A DNA stretch of 48,841 nucleotides from Candidatus Tectimicrobiota bacterium (GTDB taxonomy: Bacteria; UBA8248; JACPRG01): contig JACPRG010000051.1 in assembly GCA_016190025.1 (NCBI GenBank), positions 1 through 48,841 of the forward strand. The letters run 5' to 3'. Positions 38,026-46,544 of this stretch are shown here, piece by piece; position 1 is the stretch's first letter; the number at the start of each line of letters is the position of its first letter. The translations under genes were made by a program, and so were the position numbers. The notes beneath the pieces were generated by a model. That model did not search any database, was not told where the DNA came from, and saw nothing but the letters and a program-made list of their open reading frames with translations.

Positions 38026-38115
38026 CTGGGCGCTGATTTTCTTCTCACCGATTCGCTTTCCGCTCCTCTGGAGGATTCGTTGCCGTCTAATGGGTAAGCC
38101 AGGAGGCCTGTTCAG

Positions 38116-39354
38116 ATGGACCTGTTGATTCGAAACGCCCTTCCGCGCGGGGTGGACTCCACGGTGGACATCGGGATCGCCGATGGAAAGATCGAGCGAA
38201 TCCGGAAGAAGATTACGGGCCGCGCGAAGCGGGTCATCGACGCCCGGGGGCGGCTCACGACCCCCGCCTTCGTCAACGCCCACACCCATCTCGACAAGTG
38301 CATGCTGGGCGAGATCAAGCCCAACGTCTCCGGCACCTTCGACGAGGCCATCCGCAACACCCTCTATTTCCGCAAGACGTACACCGTTCAGGAGATCGTC
38401 GGCCGGGCCGGCCCCGTGGTGGAGCTGGCGGTCCGCTACGGTGCAACCTTCCTGAGGCTCTTCGCGGACGTGGGGACGATCGGCGCGGGGAACACGCCGG
38501 TCAAGGGGCTGCTGGAGCTCAAAAAGCGGTACGCCGACGTAATCGACATCGAGGTCGTGGCCTTTCCCCAGGAAGGGATCGTTTGCGACCCGGGGACGGA
38601 GGACCTCATGCGCGAGGCCCTGGAGCTGGGGGCGGACATGGTCGGCGGCATTCCCTGGTTCGAGTGGACGGACGAGGACGCCCGCAGGCACGTGGACATC
38701 TGCTTCGCTCTGGCCGAGGAATACGGGACGCCCCTCGCCTTTCTGTTGGACGACACCGACGACGGCAACTCCCGGACGCTGGAGGCCGTGGCCGTCAAGG
38801 TCCTGAAATCGGGCTTCCGCCGTCCGGTGACCGTCAGCCACGCCGAGGCCATGGCGTCCTGGAACAACTCCTACGCCGACAAGGTCCTGCGCCTTTGCAA
38901 GCGGGCCGGCATCCACTTCTCGTGCAACTCGCACATCAACCTCATGCTCAACGGCCGGTTCGACGACCAGCCCATCCGCCGGGGGATCATGCGCGTCCGG
39001 GAGATGCTGGCCCTGGGCATCAACATTCTCAGCTCCCAGGACGACGTGCAGGACTTGTACTACCCCTTCGGCCGCATGAACCAGTTGGAGGTGGCTTGGT
39101 TTTTGGGCCACGCCATTCAGGCCCAGACCCCGAAAGACATCGAATTTCTGTACGACGCGGTGACTGTCAACGCGGCCAAGGCCGTGGGCCTCAAGAGCTA
39201 CGGCCTCAAGGAGGGCTGCTGCGCGGACCTGGTGATCGTCGACCAGCCCAGCGTCAAGCAGGCGATCCGCTTCATGGGCCCGGTCCTCTACACCGTCCGG
39301 CGCGGCGCGGTGACCTGGGACAACGGGCGGCTCGTCCGCGGGAAAAGGAACTAG
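38116..39354 (+). CDS. Cytosine deaminase-like amidohydrolase with altered metal site
   Basis: 412 residues of the COG0402 amidohydrolase superfamily, most like CodA over its whole length (VVGGIPWFEWTD, TVSHAEAMASWNNSYADKVLRL, GRFDDQPIRRGIMRVREMLALGINILSSQDDVQD). The HxH motif (His56, His58), His242 and Asp309 are present. Where E. coli CodA has the metal ligand His214 in VHCDEIDD, this protein has Leu210 in FLLDDTDD, and Glu217 is replaced by Asp213. So cytosine deamination is doubtful; a related cyclic amide, imide or amine substrate, or a changed metal site, is likely. AGGAGG lies 9 bp before the ATG. First gene of a tight five-gene cluster. Confidence 0.8.
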   Translation: MDLLIRNALPRGVDSTVDIGIADGKIERIRKKITGRAKRVIDARGRLTTPAFVNAHTHLDKCMLGEIKPNVSGTFDEAIRNTLYFRKTYTVQEIVGRAGPVVELAVRYGATFLRLFADVGTIGAGNTPVKGLLELKKRYADVIDIEVVAFPQEGIVCDPGTEDLMREALELGADMVGGIPWFEWTDEDARRHVDICFALAEEYGTPLAFLLDDTDDGNSRTLEAVAVKVLKSGFRRPVTVSHAEAMASWNNSYADKVLRLCKRAGIHFSCNSHINLMLNGRFDDQPIRRGIMRVREMLALGINILSSQDDVQDLYYPFGRMNQLEVAWFLGHAIQAQTPKDIEFLYDAVTVNAAKAVGLKSYGLKEGCCADLVIVDQPSVKQAIRFMGPVLYTVRRGAVTWDNGRLVRGKRN

Positions 39355-39367
39355 CCGGAGCCTCGGG

Positions 39368-40324
39368 ATGAAGGTCGCGGTCATGGGCGCCGGGGCCGTC
39401 GGCTCCTATTACGGCGGCCTGCTGGCCCGGGCTGGCGAAGAGGTCCACCTCGTCGGCCGGGGAGAGCACGTCCGGGCCGTGCGGGAAAGGGGCCTCCGGG
39501 TGGAGAGCCCGAGCGAGGGGGACTTCTCCCTGCCCCCCGAGGCCGTCCGGGCGACCGAGGACCCCGGGGAGGTCGGCCCGGCGGATTGGGTCTTCTTCGC
39601 GGTGAAAGGGCCCGACACGGAGAGGGCCGCCTCGGCGCTCCCGCCCCTCCTCAGGAGCGGGACGTTCATCCTGACGGTCCAGAACGGCGTGGACAGCGCA
39701 GAGCGGATCGCCGGGGTTCTGGCGAGAGGGGGTGCGCGCCCCGACGTCCTTCCCGGCGCGGTCTACATCGAGGCGACCCTCGTCTCCCCCGGCGTGGTCC
39801 GGCACGCGGGCGGGCCGCGCCGCCTCGTCTTCGGGGAGCGGACCGGCGCCCCGACCCCCAGGGCCGAGGCGGTGCGGGAGGTCTTCGGGCGGACCGGCGT
39901 CCCCGTGGAGCTGACGGAGCGGATCGAGGCGGCCCTTTGGAGCAAGTTCCTGTACATCTGTCCCATGAGCGGGATGACAGCCGTGACGCGCAGGGGGCTG
40001 CGGGCGATCCTGGACCTTCCGGAGACCCGGGCCCTCTACCATTCGGCCCTCCGGGAGGTGGAGGCCGTGGCCCGGGCGCGCGGGGTGGACCTTCCGCCGG
40101 ACGCCGTCCAGCGGGTCATCGCCTTCTCGGACGGGCTTCCGGACATGCGGTCTTCTCTTCAGAAGGACCTGGAGGCCGACAAGCCGCTGGAGATCGAGAG
40201 CCTGGCGGGGGCCGCCGTCCGCCTGGGAAAGGAGGCGGGGGTCCCCACCCCCATCCACGACATCCTCTACGCGTGCCTGAAGCTCCAGGACCCGGGGGCC
40301 TCGGCGAACGGGCGCTACCAGTAG
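39368..40324 (+). CDS. 2-dehydropantoate 2-reductase family protein (PanE/ApbA-like)
   Basis: 318 residues. The N-terminal Rossmann fold starts at once (MKVAVMGAGAVGSYYGGLLARAGEEVHLVGRG, NADPH site) and is followed by VFFAVKGPDT and LTVQNGVDSAERI. The C-terminal helical domain has the catalytic-type lysine in EAALWSKFLYICPMSGMTAVTR and the conserved SSLQKDLEADKPLEIESL. True PanE reduces ketopantoate in CoA synthesis, but with an amidohydrolase 13 bp upstream and a dehydrogenase 16 bp downstream this copy more likely reduces a 2-oxoacid in a catabolic route (inference). GGAG lies 7 bp before the ATG. Confidence 0.85.
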   Translation: MKVAVMGAGAVGSYYGGLLARAGEEVHLVGRGEHVRAVRERGLRVESPSEGDFSLPPEAVRATEDPGEVGPADWVFFAVKGPDTERAASALPPLLRSGTFILTVQNGVDSAERIAGVLARGGARPDVLPGAVYIEATLVSPGVVRHAGGPRRLVFGERTGAPTPRAEAVREVFGRTGVPVELTERIEAALWSKFLYICPMSGMTAVTRRGLRAILDLPETRALYHSALREVEAVARARGVDLPPDAVQRVIAFSDGLPDMRSSLQKDLEADKPLEIESLAGAAVRLGKEAGVPTPIHDILYACLKLQDPGASANGRYQ

Positions 40325-40340
40325 CGGGGGACTTTTCCGG

Positions 40341-41369
40341 ATGAAAGCGGTCATCTTCTACGAGCACGGGGACCTGGACGTCCTGAGATACGAAGAGGTG
40401 GAGACCCCCAAGCCCGGTCCGGGAGAGGTCCTCGTCGCCGTTCGGGCGTGCGCCCTCAACCGCCTCGACCTCTGGACGCGGGGGGGGCTGCCGGGCCGGA
40501 AGATCGACCTGCCGAGGATCCTTGGCTCGGACGTGGCGGGCGACGTGGCCGAGGCGGGTCCGGGCGTCCGCCACGTGAAACCCGGTGACCGCGCGGCGGT
40601 GCACGCCGTTCTTTCGTGCGGAGAGTGCGAGTTCTGCCAGGCCGGCAGGGACAACCTCTGTCCGCGGTTCGGCATCCTGGGCGCGGCGGCGGACGGCGGG
40701 TACGCCGAATACGTCAAGGTGCCCGGAAGAAACGTCTTCCCCATCCCGGACGCCTTGTCCTACGACGACGCCTCGACGGCCCCCGTCGTCTTTGTGACCG
40801 CCTGGCACATGATCGTGACGCGGGGCGGCCTGCGGGCGGGGGAAACCGTCCTGGTGCTGGCGGCCGGGAGCGGCGTGGGGGCGGCGTCCATTCAGATCGC
40901 CAAGCTCTGCGGCTGCCGCGTCATCGCGGCCGCCGGGTCGAGCGACAAGGTGGTGAAGGCCCGGGCGCTCGGCGCCGATGAAGGGATCAACTACGCGAAG
41001 GCGCCCTTCGACGAGGCCGTCCTGGACCTCACCGGCGGAAAGGGCGCGGACATGGTGGTGGAGACCGTCGGGAAGGAGACCCTCGCCCGGAGCATCGCAT
41101 CCCTGAGGAAGGAGGGCCGGATCGTCATCTGCGGTACGACCAGCGGGCCTCTGGTGGAACTCGATTACCGCGCCGTGTACTTCGCGAGCAAGTCCATCGT
41201 CGGCTCCACGCTGGGGACGCGCGAGGAGTTCCGGACGGTCCTCGGGCTTCTGGCCGACGGCAGGCTTCGCGCGACCATCGACCGGACGTTCTCCCTGGAG
41301 CATGCGGCGGAAGCCCAGCGGGTGCTGGCGGACCGCGGCCAGTTCGGAAAGCTGATCCTGCATCCGTGA
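40341..41369 (+). CDS. Zinc-binding medium-chain alcohol dehydrogenase / quinone oxidoreductase-like
   Basis: 342 residues of the MDR superfamily. It has a GroES-like domain with GSDVAGDVAEAGPGVRHVKPGDRA, a structural zinc lobe CGECEFCQAGRDNLC (four cysteines, about 93-107), and a Rossmann domain (ETVLVLAAGSGVGAASIQIAKLCGCRVIAAAGSSDK). The AGSGVG nucleotide loop suits the NADP-dependent zinc ADH/quinone reductase branch. Its substrate is unknown; it probably oxidises or reduces an intermediate of the surrounding cluster. It starts 16 bp after the PanE-like gene. Confidence 0.85.
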   Translation: MKAVIFYEHGDLDVLRYEEVETPKPGPGEVLVAVRACALNRLDLWTRGGLPGRKIDLPRILGSDVAGDVAEAGPGVRHVKPGDRAAVHAVLSCGECEFCQAGRDNLCPRFGILGAAADGGYAEYVKVPGRNVFPIPDALSYDDASTAPVVFVTAWHMIVTRGGLRAGETVLVLAAGSGVGAASIQIAKLCGCRVIAAAGSSDKVVKARALGADEGINYAKAPFDEAVLDLTGGKGADMVVETVGKETLARSIASLRKEGRIVICGTTSGPLVELDYRAVYFASKSIVGSTLGTREEFRTVLGLLADGRLRATIDRTFSLEHAAEAQRVLADRGQFGKLILHP

Positions 41370-41397
41370 GATCGACCCTCCCGTGAGGAAGGCCAAG

Positions 41398-42315
41398 ATG
41401 GGATGGAGAAACGGTCTTCTCAAGGTCGCTCCCTTTATGGCGCTGGGGGTCCTGACGGCCGGTTGCGCGGTCACGCGGCTTCAGACGGCCGAGGAGGGCG
41501 TGGTCGTCGAGCGGGCGTTCCTGAATCGCTCCCCCTTCGGGATGGACTGGACGGAGGTCTTCCTCTTTCGCCCGGCGGGGAAAGGGCCCTTCCCCGGCGT
41601 TGTCCTCCTCCACGGCGATCAACCCGAGCCCGCCGGCCCGCCCGGGGGCAAGGAGTTCTTCTACGACGGCACGGGAGAGTTCCTCGCCTCCAAGGGCTAC
41701 GCTGTGATGGCGCCTTCGATGCCCGGCTTCGGCGATTCCACGGGAGAGCGGGACTTTGTGGGCCCGGAGACCCTCTTGCGGCTCCAGTCGGCCATCACGC
41801 ACTTCCAGAGGCTCCCGTACGTGGACTCGCGGCGGATCGCCCTCTTCGGCGCGTCGCGCGGAGCGACGGCCGCCGCCTTGCTGGCCCCCCGCATCCCCGG
41901 GGTCTTCGGCCTCATCCTGCAGAGCGGGCTCTATGACCTTCGGGAGGTCGCGAAGGGGGGCGGAAAGGGGACCTCCCCGAAAGGAACCCTGCCCAAGGCG
42001 GCCCGGGAGATGAGGGATCGGATCGGGCGGGAGGCGGGAGCCTTCCCTCCGGAAATGGCGCGCCGCTCTCCCGCCGCCTTGTCCGGCGGGCTGTCCTGCC
42101 CCATCTTGCTGATCCACGGCACCGAGGACCAGACGGTTTCCATCGAGCAGATGCGCCGGTTCGCCGAAGCCCTCAAGCGGCGGATGGGAAAGAAGTGTGG
42201 AGTCGTCACCCGCGAGGTCAAGGCGGGGCACGTGCTATCGGGCGCGGTCGTGTGGAGCGAGGCCCTGCCGTTTCTCCGGGGCCTGCTGGACGCCTCGGAT
42301 TGGGCGAAGCGGTGA
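41398..42315 (+). CDS. Alpha/beta hydrolase, predicted lipoprotein
   Basis: 305 residues. The N-terminal signal peptide ends in a lipobox (ALGVLTAGC, Cys23), so the enzyme is probably lipid-anchored outside the cytoplasm, unusual for its cytoplasmic-looking neighbours. The alpha/beta hydrolase fold follows: FPGVVLLHGDQP, nucleophile elbow FGASRGATA (Ser153), acid in LLIHGTEDQTV (Asp244) and histidine in KAGHVL (His278), similar to dienelactone hydrolases and S9 peptidases. The ATG at 41398 has AGGAAGG 5 bp upstream and is preferred to a GTG five codons earlier. It lies 28 bp after the ADH gene. Confidence 0.82.
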   Translation: MGWRNGLLKVAPFMALGVLTAGCAVTRLQTAEEGVVVERAFLNRSPFGMDWTEVFLFRPAGKGPFPGVVLLHGDQPEPAGPPGGKEFFYDGTGEFLASKGYAVMAPSMPGFGDSTGERDFVGPETLLRLQSAITHFQRLPYVDSRRIALFGASRGATAAALLAPRIPGVFGLILQSGLYDLREVAKGGGKGTSPKGTLPKAAREMRDRIGREAGAFPPEMARRSPAALSGGLSCPILLIHGTEDQTVSIEQMRRFAEALKRRMGKKCGVVTREVKAGHVLSGAVVWSEALPFLRGLLDASDWAKR

Positions 42316-42427
42316 GCCTCTGGGACGGGGCGGGAGGAAAACGGCGGGATCGGGCGTTGCGCAGGCGCTTTCCCGTTCAGGGGGAGCCGCCCGAAGAAGA
42401 TATTTCCAACGATTGAAAGGAGAGAGC

Positions 42428-42817
42428 ATGCCGAGGGAAGCGGTTCAGCCCAAAGGGGTGTGGGACGCCCGTCCCCGATTCGCCCAGGTGATGAAGATCG
42501 GGAACACGATCCATGTGTCCGGCCAGACGCCGGTGGACGCCCATGGCAAGTTGGTGGGCAAGGGGAACATCGAGGTCCAGGCGCGGCAGGTGTTCGAGAA
42601 CATCAAGAAATGCCTGGCGGCGGCCGGCGCGACGTTCGATCACGTGGTGAAGATCAACCTCTACTGCACGGACATGGAGACGCATTATCAAACCATGTCC
42701 AAGATCCGGTGCGAGTACCTCTCCAATCAGGCCGTCGCCAGCACGTGGGTTGAGGTCAAGCGGCTGGTGGACCCGGACTGGCTGCTGGAGGTCGAGGCCA
42801 TCGCGGTCTTGGCGTAA
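42428..42817 (+). CDS. RidA/YjgF/YER057c family protein lacking the RidA arginine
   Basis: 129 residues covering the whole trimeric Rid fold (IGNTIHVSGQTPVD...QARQVFENIKKCLAAAGATFDHVVKINLYCTDMETHYQTM...VDPDWLLEVEAIAVLA). RidA proper hydrolyses reactive enamines and imines with Arg105 (ARSCVEV in E. coli). Here the aligned stretch is ASTWVEV with Ser105, so this belongs to one of the Rid subfamilies that lack the deaminase arginine and are often found in catabolic operons. AAAGGAG precedes the ATG at 42428. It follows the hydrolase by 112 bp. Confidence 0.88.
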   Translation: MPREAVQPKGVWDARPRFAQVMKIGNTIHVSGQTPVDAHGKLVGKGNIEVQARQVFENIKKCLAAAGATFDHVVKINLYCTDMETHYQTMSKIRCEYLSNQAVASTWVEVKRLVDPDWLLEVEAIAVLA

Positions 42818-42887
42818 AAGTCGCGGAGGCGATTTTTGAAGGCCCCCCCCGACTTTGTTTCCAGGCGGTTTGTGGAGGGTGGAAGAA

Positions 42888-43094
42888 GTGCGGCGAAGGA
42901 TATGGTTCTCGGCGTCGGCCTTGACGTTGCTTCTGCTCCAGGCGCTCCCCGGTTTGGCCCGGGCGGCGACGCAGGTGACCCTGGGGGTGGACTGGGTCAT
43001 CTACGGGATCTCCGCCCCTTATTTCGTGGCCAAAGAGAAGGGGTATTACGCGGTCCCCCTCGACGAGCTCTACACCAACGCGTTCCTGAAATGA
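42888..43094 (+). pseudogene. Remnant of an NMT1/TauA-type ABC transporter substrate-binding protein with internal deletion
   Basis: A 68-codon frame from GTG at 42888 (GGAGGG 8 bp upstream). It has a complete signal peptide (RRRIWFSASALTLLLLQALPGLARA) and the first strand of an NMT1/THI5-like binding protein (TQVTLGVDWVIYGISAPYFVAKEKGYY), then jumps to what looks like the extreme C-terminus of the same family (VPLDELYTNAFLK) and stops. A normal member has about 330 residues, so some 260 residues are missing while the frame is kept. It may be a relic of the cluster's uptake system. Expression as a small exported peptide cannot be excluded. Confidence 0.7.
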
Positions 43095-43097
43095 GGG

Positions 43098-43147
43098 CCG
43101 CGAGGCGAGGGCGGGTGTTCTCTTTCGTCCGCGTCCGGGCCTCGCGG
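43098..43147. repeat. Inverted repeat between convergent genes
   Basis: CCGCGAGGC (43098-43106) and GCCTCGCGG (43139-43147) form a perfect 9-bp stem around a 32-nt loop between the substrate-binding remnant and aceA. It starts 4 bp after the remnant's stop codon. There is no T-run, so if it terminates transcription it does so without the usual tail. Confidence 0.5.
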
Positions 43148-43203
43148 GGGCCCGTCCAATGGCCGGCGGCCCGCGGTGAGCGCTCTTGGCGCGCCCGCGC
43201 CCC

Positions 43204-44469
43204 TCAAACGAACTGTTCCTCTTCGGTGGACCCCTTCATGGCGCCGATCGAGCTCTCGCCCTCCGTCACGATGTTCTGGATCTCGTCGAAAAACGGGGCC
43301 CCGGCCTCGCGCTGGTGTCGCACCGCGGTGAAGCCTTCGGCCTGCAGGGCAAACTCCGCCTCTTGCAGCTCGACGAAGGCCGGCATGCCCCGCTTGGCGA
43401 ATTCCTTGGCCAGTGCGAACATCGAGTGGCTCAGGGCGTGGAAGCCCGCGAGCGTGATGAACTGGAACTTGTAGCCCAGCGCGGCCAGCTCCTCCTGGAA
43501 CCTTTCGATGCCGCGGTCGTCCAGATTCGCCTTCCAGTTGAACGAGGGCGAGCAGTTGTAGGCCAGCCACTTGCCGGGGAACTTTTCGTGGACCGCCTGG
43601 GCGAGCTCCCGGGCTTCGTCCAAGTCCGGTTTGGAGGTTTCCGTCCATAAGATGTCGGTGTAGGGCGCGAAGGCGAGGCACCGCGCGATGGACGCCTCGA
43701 GGCCGTGCTGGAAGCGGAAAAAGCCTTCCCGCGTCCGGCCCTTTCCAATGAAAGGTTGATCCCGCTCGTCGACGTCCGAGGTGATCAGCGCCCCACTGTT
43801 GGCGTCCGTTCTCGCCATCAACACCAAGGGGACGCCCTCCACATCGGCGGCCAGCCGCGCGGCGACCAGCTTGTCGATGAGCTCCTGCGTGGGCACCAGC
43901 ACTTTGCCGCCCATGTGTCCGCACTTCTTCGCCGAGGACAACTGGTCTTCGATGTGGAGACCGGCGACGCCGGCCTCGATGAAGGCGACCGTCAATTCGA
44001 ACACGTTCAAAAGGCCCCCGAAGCCCGCTTCCCCATCGGCCACGATAGGGACGAACCAGTCCCGCCGGGCGCGGCCGTTTTCCAGGCGTTCGACTTGATC
44101 CGCGCGCCGCAGGGCGTGGTTGATCCGGCTCGCCAGCGCGCAGGCGGAGGTCGCCTCGTACAGGCTGAGATCCGGATACGTCCGGCCGTTGCGGTTCGCG
44201 TCGGCGGCGACCTGCCAGCCGCTCAGGTAGATGGCTTCCAGGCCCGCCTGGACCATCTGTTTGGCCTGATTGCCCGTGACCGCCCCGAGGGCGCTCACGT
44301 AGGCGCGCGTGTCCAGCATCCCCCACAGCTTGTCGGCGCCGTGCCGGGCGAGGGCGTGATCGACGGGGACAGAGCTCCGCAGCCGCGTGATGGCTTCCGT
44401 TGAATAGGGACGGGTGATCCCGTCCCACCGGTTCGCATGTTCGCTGGGAACAAGACGCTCGATGGTCAT
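43204..44469 (-). CDS. aceA: Isocitrate lyase
   Basis: 421 residues. The catalytic loop reads [13 protein letters not shown] with Cys183. [39 protein letters not shown] and [15 protein letters not shown] are all standard. It splits isocitrate into succinate and glyoxylate, the first step of the glyoxylate bypass. The ATG at 44467-44469 overlaps the malate synthase stop by 4 bp, giving coupled translation; a frame reaching 44724 is antisense-like read-through of aceB and is rejected. It is the second gene of the aceB-aceA operon. Confidence 0.97.
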   Translation of the reverse strand: MTIERLVPSEHANRWDGITRPYSTEAITRLRSSVPVDHALARHGADKLWGMLDTRAYVSALGAVTGNQAKQMVQAGLEAIYLSGWQVAADANRNGRTYPDLSLYEATSACALASRINHALRRADQVERLENGRARRDWFVPIVADGEAGFGGLLNVFELTVAFIEAGVAGLHIEDQLSSAKKCGHMGGKVLVPTQELIDKLVAARLAADVEGVPLVLMARTDANSGALITSDVDERDQPFIGKGRTREGFFRFQHGLEASIARCLAFAPYTDILWTETSKPDLDEARELAQAVHEKFPGKWLAYNCSPSFNWKANLDDRGIERFQEELAALGYKFQFITLAGFHALSHSMFALAKEFAKRGMPAFVELQEAEFALQAEGFTAVRHQREAGAPFFDEIQNIVTEGESSIGAMKGSTEEEQFV

Positions 44470-46100
44470 CGTCTGGAAGTCCCTTCTGCAGTCAAGAGGT
44501 TGTACGCGGGGAGCGTCAGGAACTCCGGCAGTTCTCCTGCGAATTCGCCCGTGCCCGTGGACATCGCGGAGAACAATTCGCCGGCCGCGTCGAACTTGCC
44601 GTCTTCGAATCTCTTCCAGCCGATCTCCTGCTTTACCTCTTCCGTGGCCGCTTGAAACGCCTTCTGAAAGGCCTCCGGGCTGATGACCTTGCCGTCTTCC
44701 ATCCGGGCGCCGTGATGGATCCACTGCCAGACCTGCGTCCGGGAGATCTCCGCGGTGGCGGCGTCTTCCATGAGGTTGTAGAGGGGAACGCAGCCGTTGC
44801 CCCGGAGCCAGGCTTCCAGGTACTGGACGCCGACCTTGATGTTTGTCTTCAACCCCTCAAAGGTGATGGGGCCTTCGGCGACTTTCGTCAGGTCCTCCGG
44901 GGTGACCTGTACGTCCTCGCGGAGCACGTGAAATTGGTGGGGCGTCGAGATCCCCTCGGCGAAGGCGTCCCGCGCGATTTTCACTAGGCCGGGATGGGCG
45001 ACCCAGGTGCCGTCGTGTCCCGCGTTCACCTCGCGGACCTTGTCGGCGCGGACCTTTTCCAGGGCCGCCGCGTTCGCCTCGGGGTTATCGCGGATCGGAA
45101 TCTGCGCCGCCATTCCGCCCATCGCGTGGGCCTTTCGCCGGTGACAGGTCTGAACGAGCAGGTCCACGTAGGATTTCAAAAAGTGGCGGTCCATCGTCAC
45201 CACGCCGCGGTCCGGCAGCACCTTGGAGGGGTCTTTGCTGAACGTCTTGATGAAGCTGAAGATGTAGTCCCAGCGGCCGCAGTTCAGCCCTGAGGGGTGC
45301 TCCCGCAGCTCGTACAGGATCTCCTCCATCTCGAAGGCGGCCGGGAGGGTCTCGATGAGGACCGTGGCCCGCACGGCCCCGCGGGGGATCTTGAGCTCGT
45401 CCTGGGCCATGTGGAAGACGTCGTTCCACAGCCGCGCCTCCAAGTGGCTCTGGAGCTTGGGAAGGTAAAAGTAAGGCCCGGTGCCCCTTTCCAGCAGGGC
45501 GCCCGCGTTGTGGAAGAAATACATGCCGAAATCGAACAAGGACCCGGAGACGGGCCTGCCGTCGACGCGCACGTGGCGCTCGTCCAAATGCCATCCCCGG
45601 GGCCGGAAGATCAGGGTGGCCGTCTTCTCGTTCAGTTTGTACTGCTTGCCCGATTCGGGGTCTTGAAAATCGATCCTCCGGCGGGTGGCGTCTCTCAGAT
45701 TGTTCTGGCCCTGAAGGAGGTTGGCCCAGGTGGGCGACTCGGCGTCCTCCGCGTCCGCCATGTAGCAGTCGGCCCCGGAGTTGAGGGCGTTGACCACCAT
45801 TTTCCGGCTGGAGGCCGGTCCGGTGATCTCGACCCACCTGCATTGCAGGTCATCGGGGGCCGGCGCGACCTGCCAAGAGGGGTCTTCGCGGATGCTCTTC
45901 GTCGCCTGGAGAAAGTTCGGGAGCTCGCCTTGATCGAATCTCTTCTGCCTCTCGGCCCGGCGCCTCAAGAGCTCGGCGCGACGGTCCCGAAAAGCCCGGT
46001 CCAACTTCGCGAGAAAGCCGAGGGCCGGTTGCGATAGGATTTCAGCAGACTGAGGAGTCAGTGGACCGAAGACTTCGATGCCTTTTGGTAATTTCAACAT
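44466..46100 (-). CDS. aceB: Malate synthase A
   Basis: 544 residues, the usual length for malate synthase A. Recognisable stretches are [93 protein letters not shown] (with the Mg2+ and catalytic acidic residues), [15 protein letters not shown] and [13 protein letters not shown]. It condenses glyoxylate with acetyl-CoA to malate. The ATG at 46098-46100 follows AAGGGGGGG. A strong promoter with an adjacent palindrome lies about 180 bp upstream, so the operon is probably carbon-source regulated. Confidence 0.97.
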   Translation of the reverse strand: MLKLPKGIEVFGPLTPQSAEILSQPALGFLAKLDRAFRDRRAELLRRRAERQKRFDQGELPNFLQATKSIREDPSWQVAPAPDDLQCRWVEITGPASSRKMVVNALNSGADCYMADAEDAESPTWANLLQGQNNLRDATRRRIDFQDPESGKQYKLNEKTATLIFRPRGWHLDERHVRVDGRPVSGSLFDFGMYFFHNAGALLERGTGPYFYLPKLQSHLEARLWNDVFHMAQDELKIPRGAVRATVLIETLPAAFEMEEILYELREHPSGLNCGRWDYIFSFIKTFSKDPSKVLPDRGVVTMDRHFLKSYVDLLVQTCHRRKAHAMGGMAAQIPIRDNPEANAAALEKVRADKVREVNAGHDGTWVAHPGLVKIARDAFAEGISTPHQFHVLREDVQVTPEDLTKVAEGPITFEGLKTNIKVGVQYLEAWLRGNGCVPLYNLMEDAATAEISRTQVWQWIHHGARMEDGKVISPEAFQKAFQAATEEVKQEIGWKRFEDGKFDAAGELFSAMSTGTGEFAGELPEFLTLPAYNLLTAEGTSRR

Positions 46101-46260
46101 TTCGCCCCCCCTTTTTTCGAATATAGAGACGAAAAGCCCTTTCTCAGGCGCCGCCGTGATGGCAAACCCCTTACATACAGAGACACCCCACGCTTGGAAG
46201 GAAGTCCCCCCTCCCCCCTTTTCTACGTCAGCGGGTCGATACGGCGGGAAACCAGTGACT

Positions 46261-46272
46261 ACTTGCACAAGT
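46261..46272. promoter_or_regulatory. Candidate operator palindrome of aceBA
   Basis: ACTTG-CA-CAAGT, two 5-bp arms around a 2-bp centre, lies at about +5 to +16 relative to the predicted transcript start, where a bound repressor would block initiation or clearance. Confidence 0.45.
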
Positions 46273-46283
46273 TACAAAGCAAA

Positions 46284-46312
46284 ATTTTACAGAATCTCGC
46301 GTGAGGAGTCAA
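46284..46312 (-). promoter_or_regulatory. Sigma-70 promoter of the aceB-aceA operon
   Basis: On the minus strand TTGACT (46307-46312) and TAAAAT (46284-46289), each 5 of 6 to consensus, with a 17-bp spacer, in an AT-rich island of otherwise GC-rich DNA. The predicted start near 46277 implies a leader of about 177 nt. Apart from this promoter and the palindrome I see nothing in the 46101-46544 gap. Confidence 0.75.
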
Positions 46313-46544
46313 GAAAAAACGATCATCGTCCAGGGGAAATGGGGTGTAAATTGACTCGCCTCCGCGGGACCCGGATTCCCAGCGGCCAAGGATGCGCGAC
46401 GGGCGGAAGGGGTTACTCGGGGGCGAGGGAAATCGCCGCCTGGGCACGGCCAGGCGCATCCTTGTGGTTCTCGGCGAAGGCGCTGGTGGGCCAGGACGCT
46501 CCAAAGCCGGATCGGTCGCTCCCTTTTCCCGCGGGCCGGGGCGC

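Noticed and set aside
36739..39384. A very long open frame (over 880 codons) on the minus strand opposite anmK and the amidohydrolase
   Set aside because: It mirrors two well-supported genes on the plus strand, has low-complexity composition rich in Arg, Gly and Pro, and arises from the high GC content, where stop codons are rare in antisense frames.
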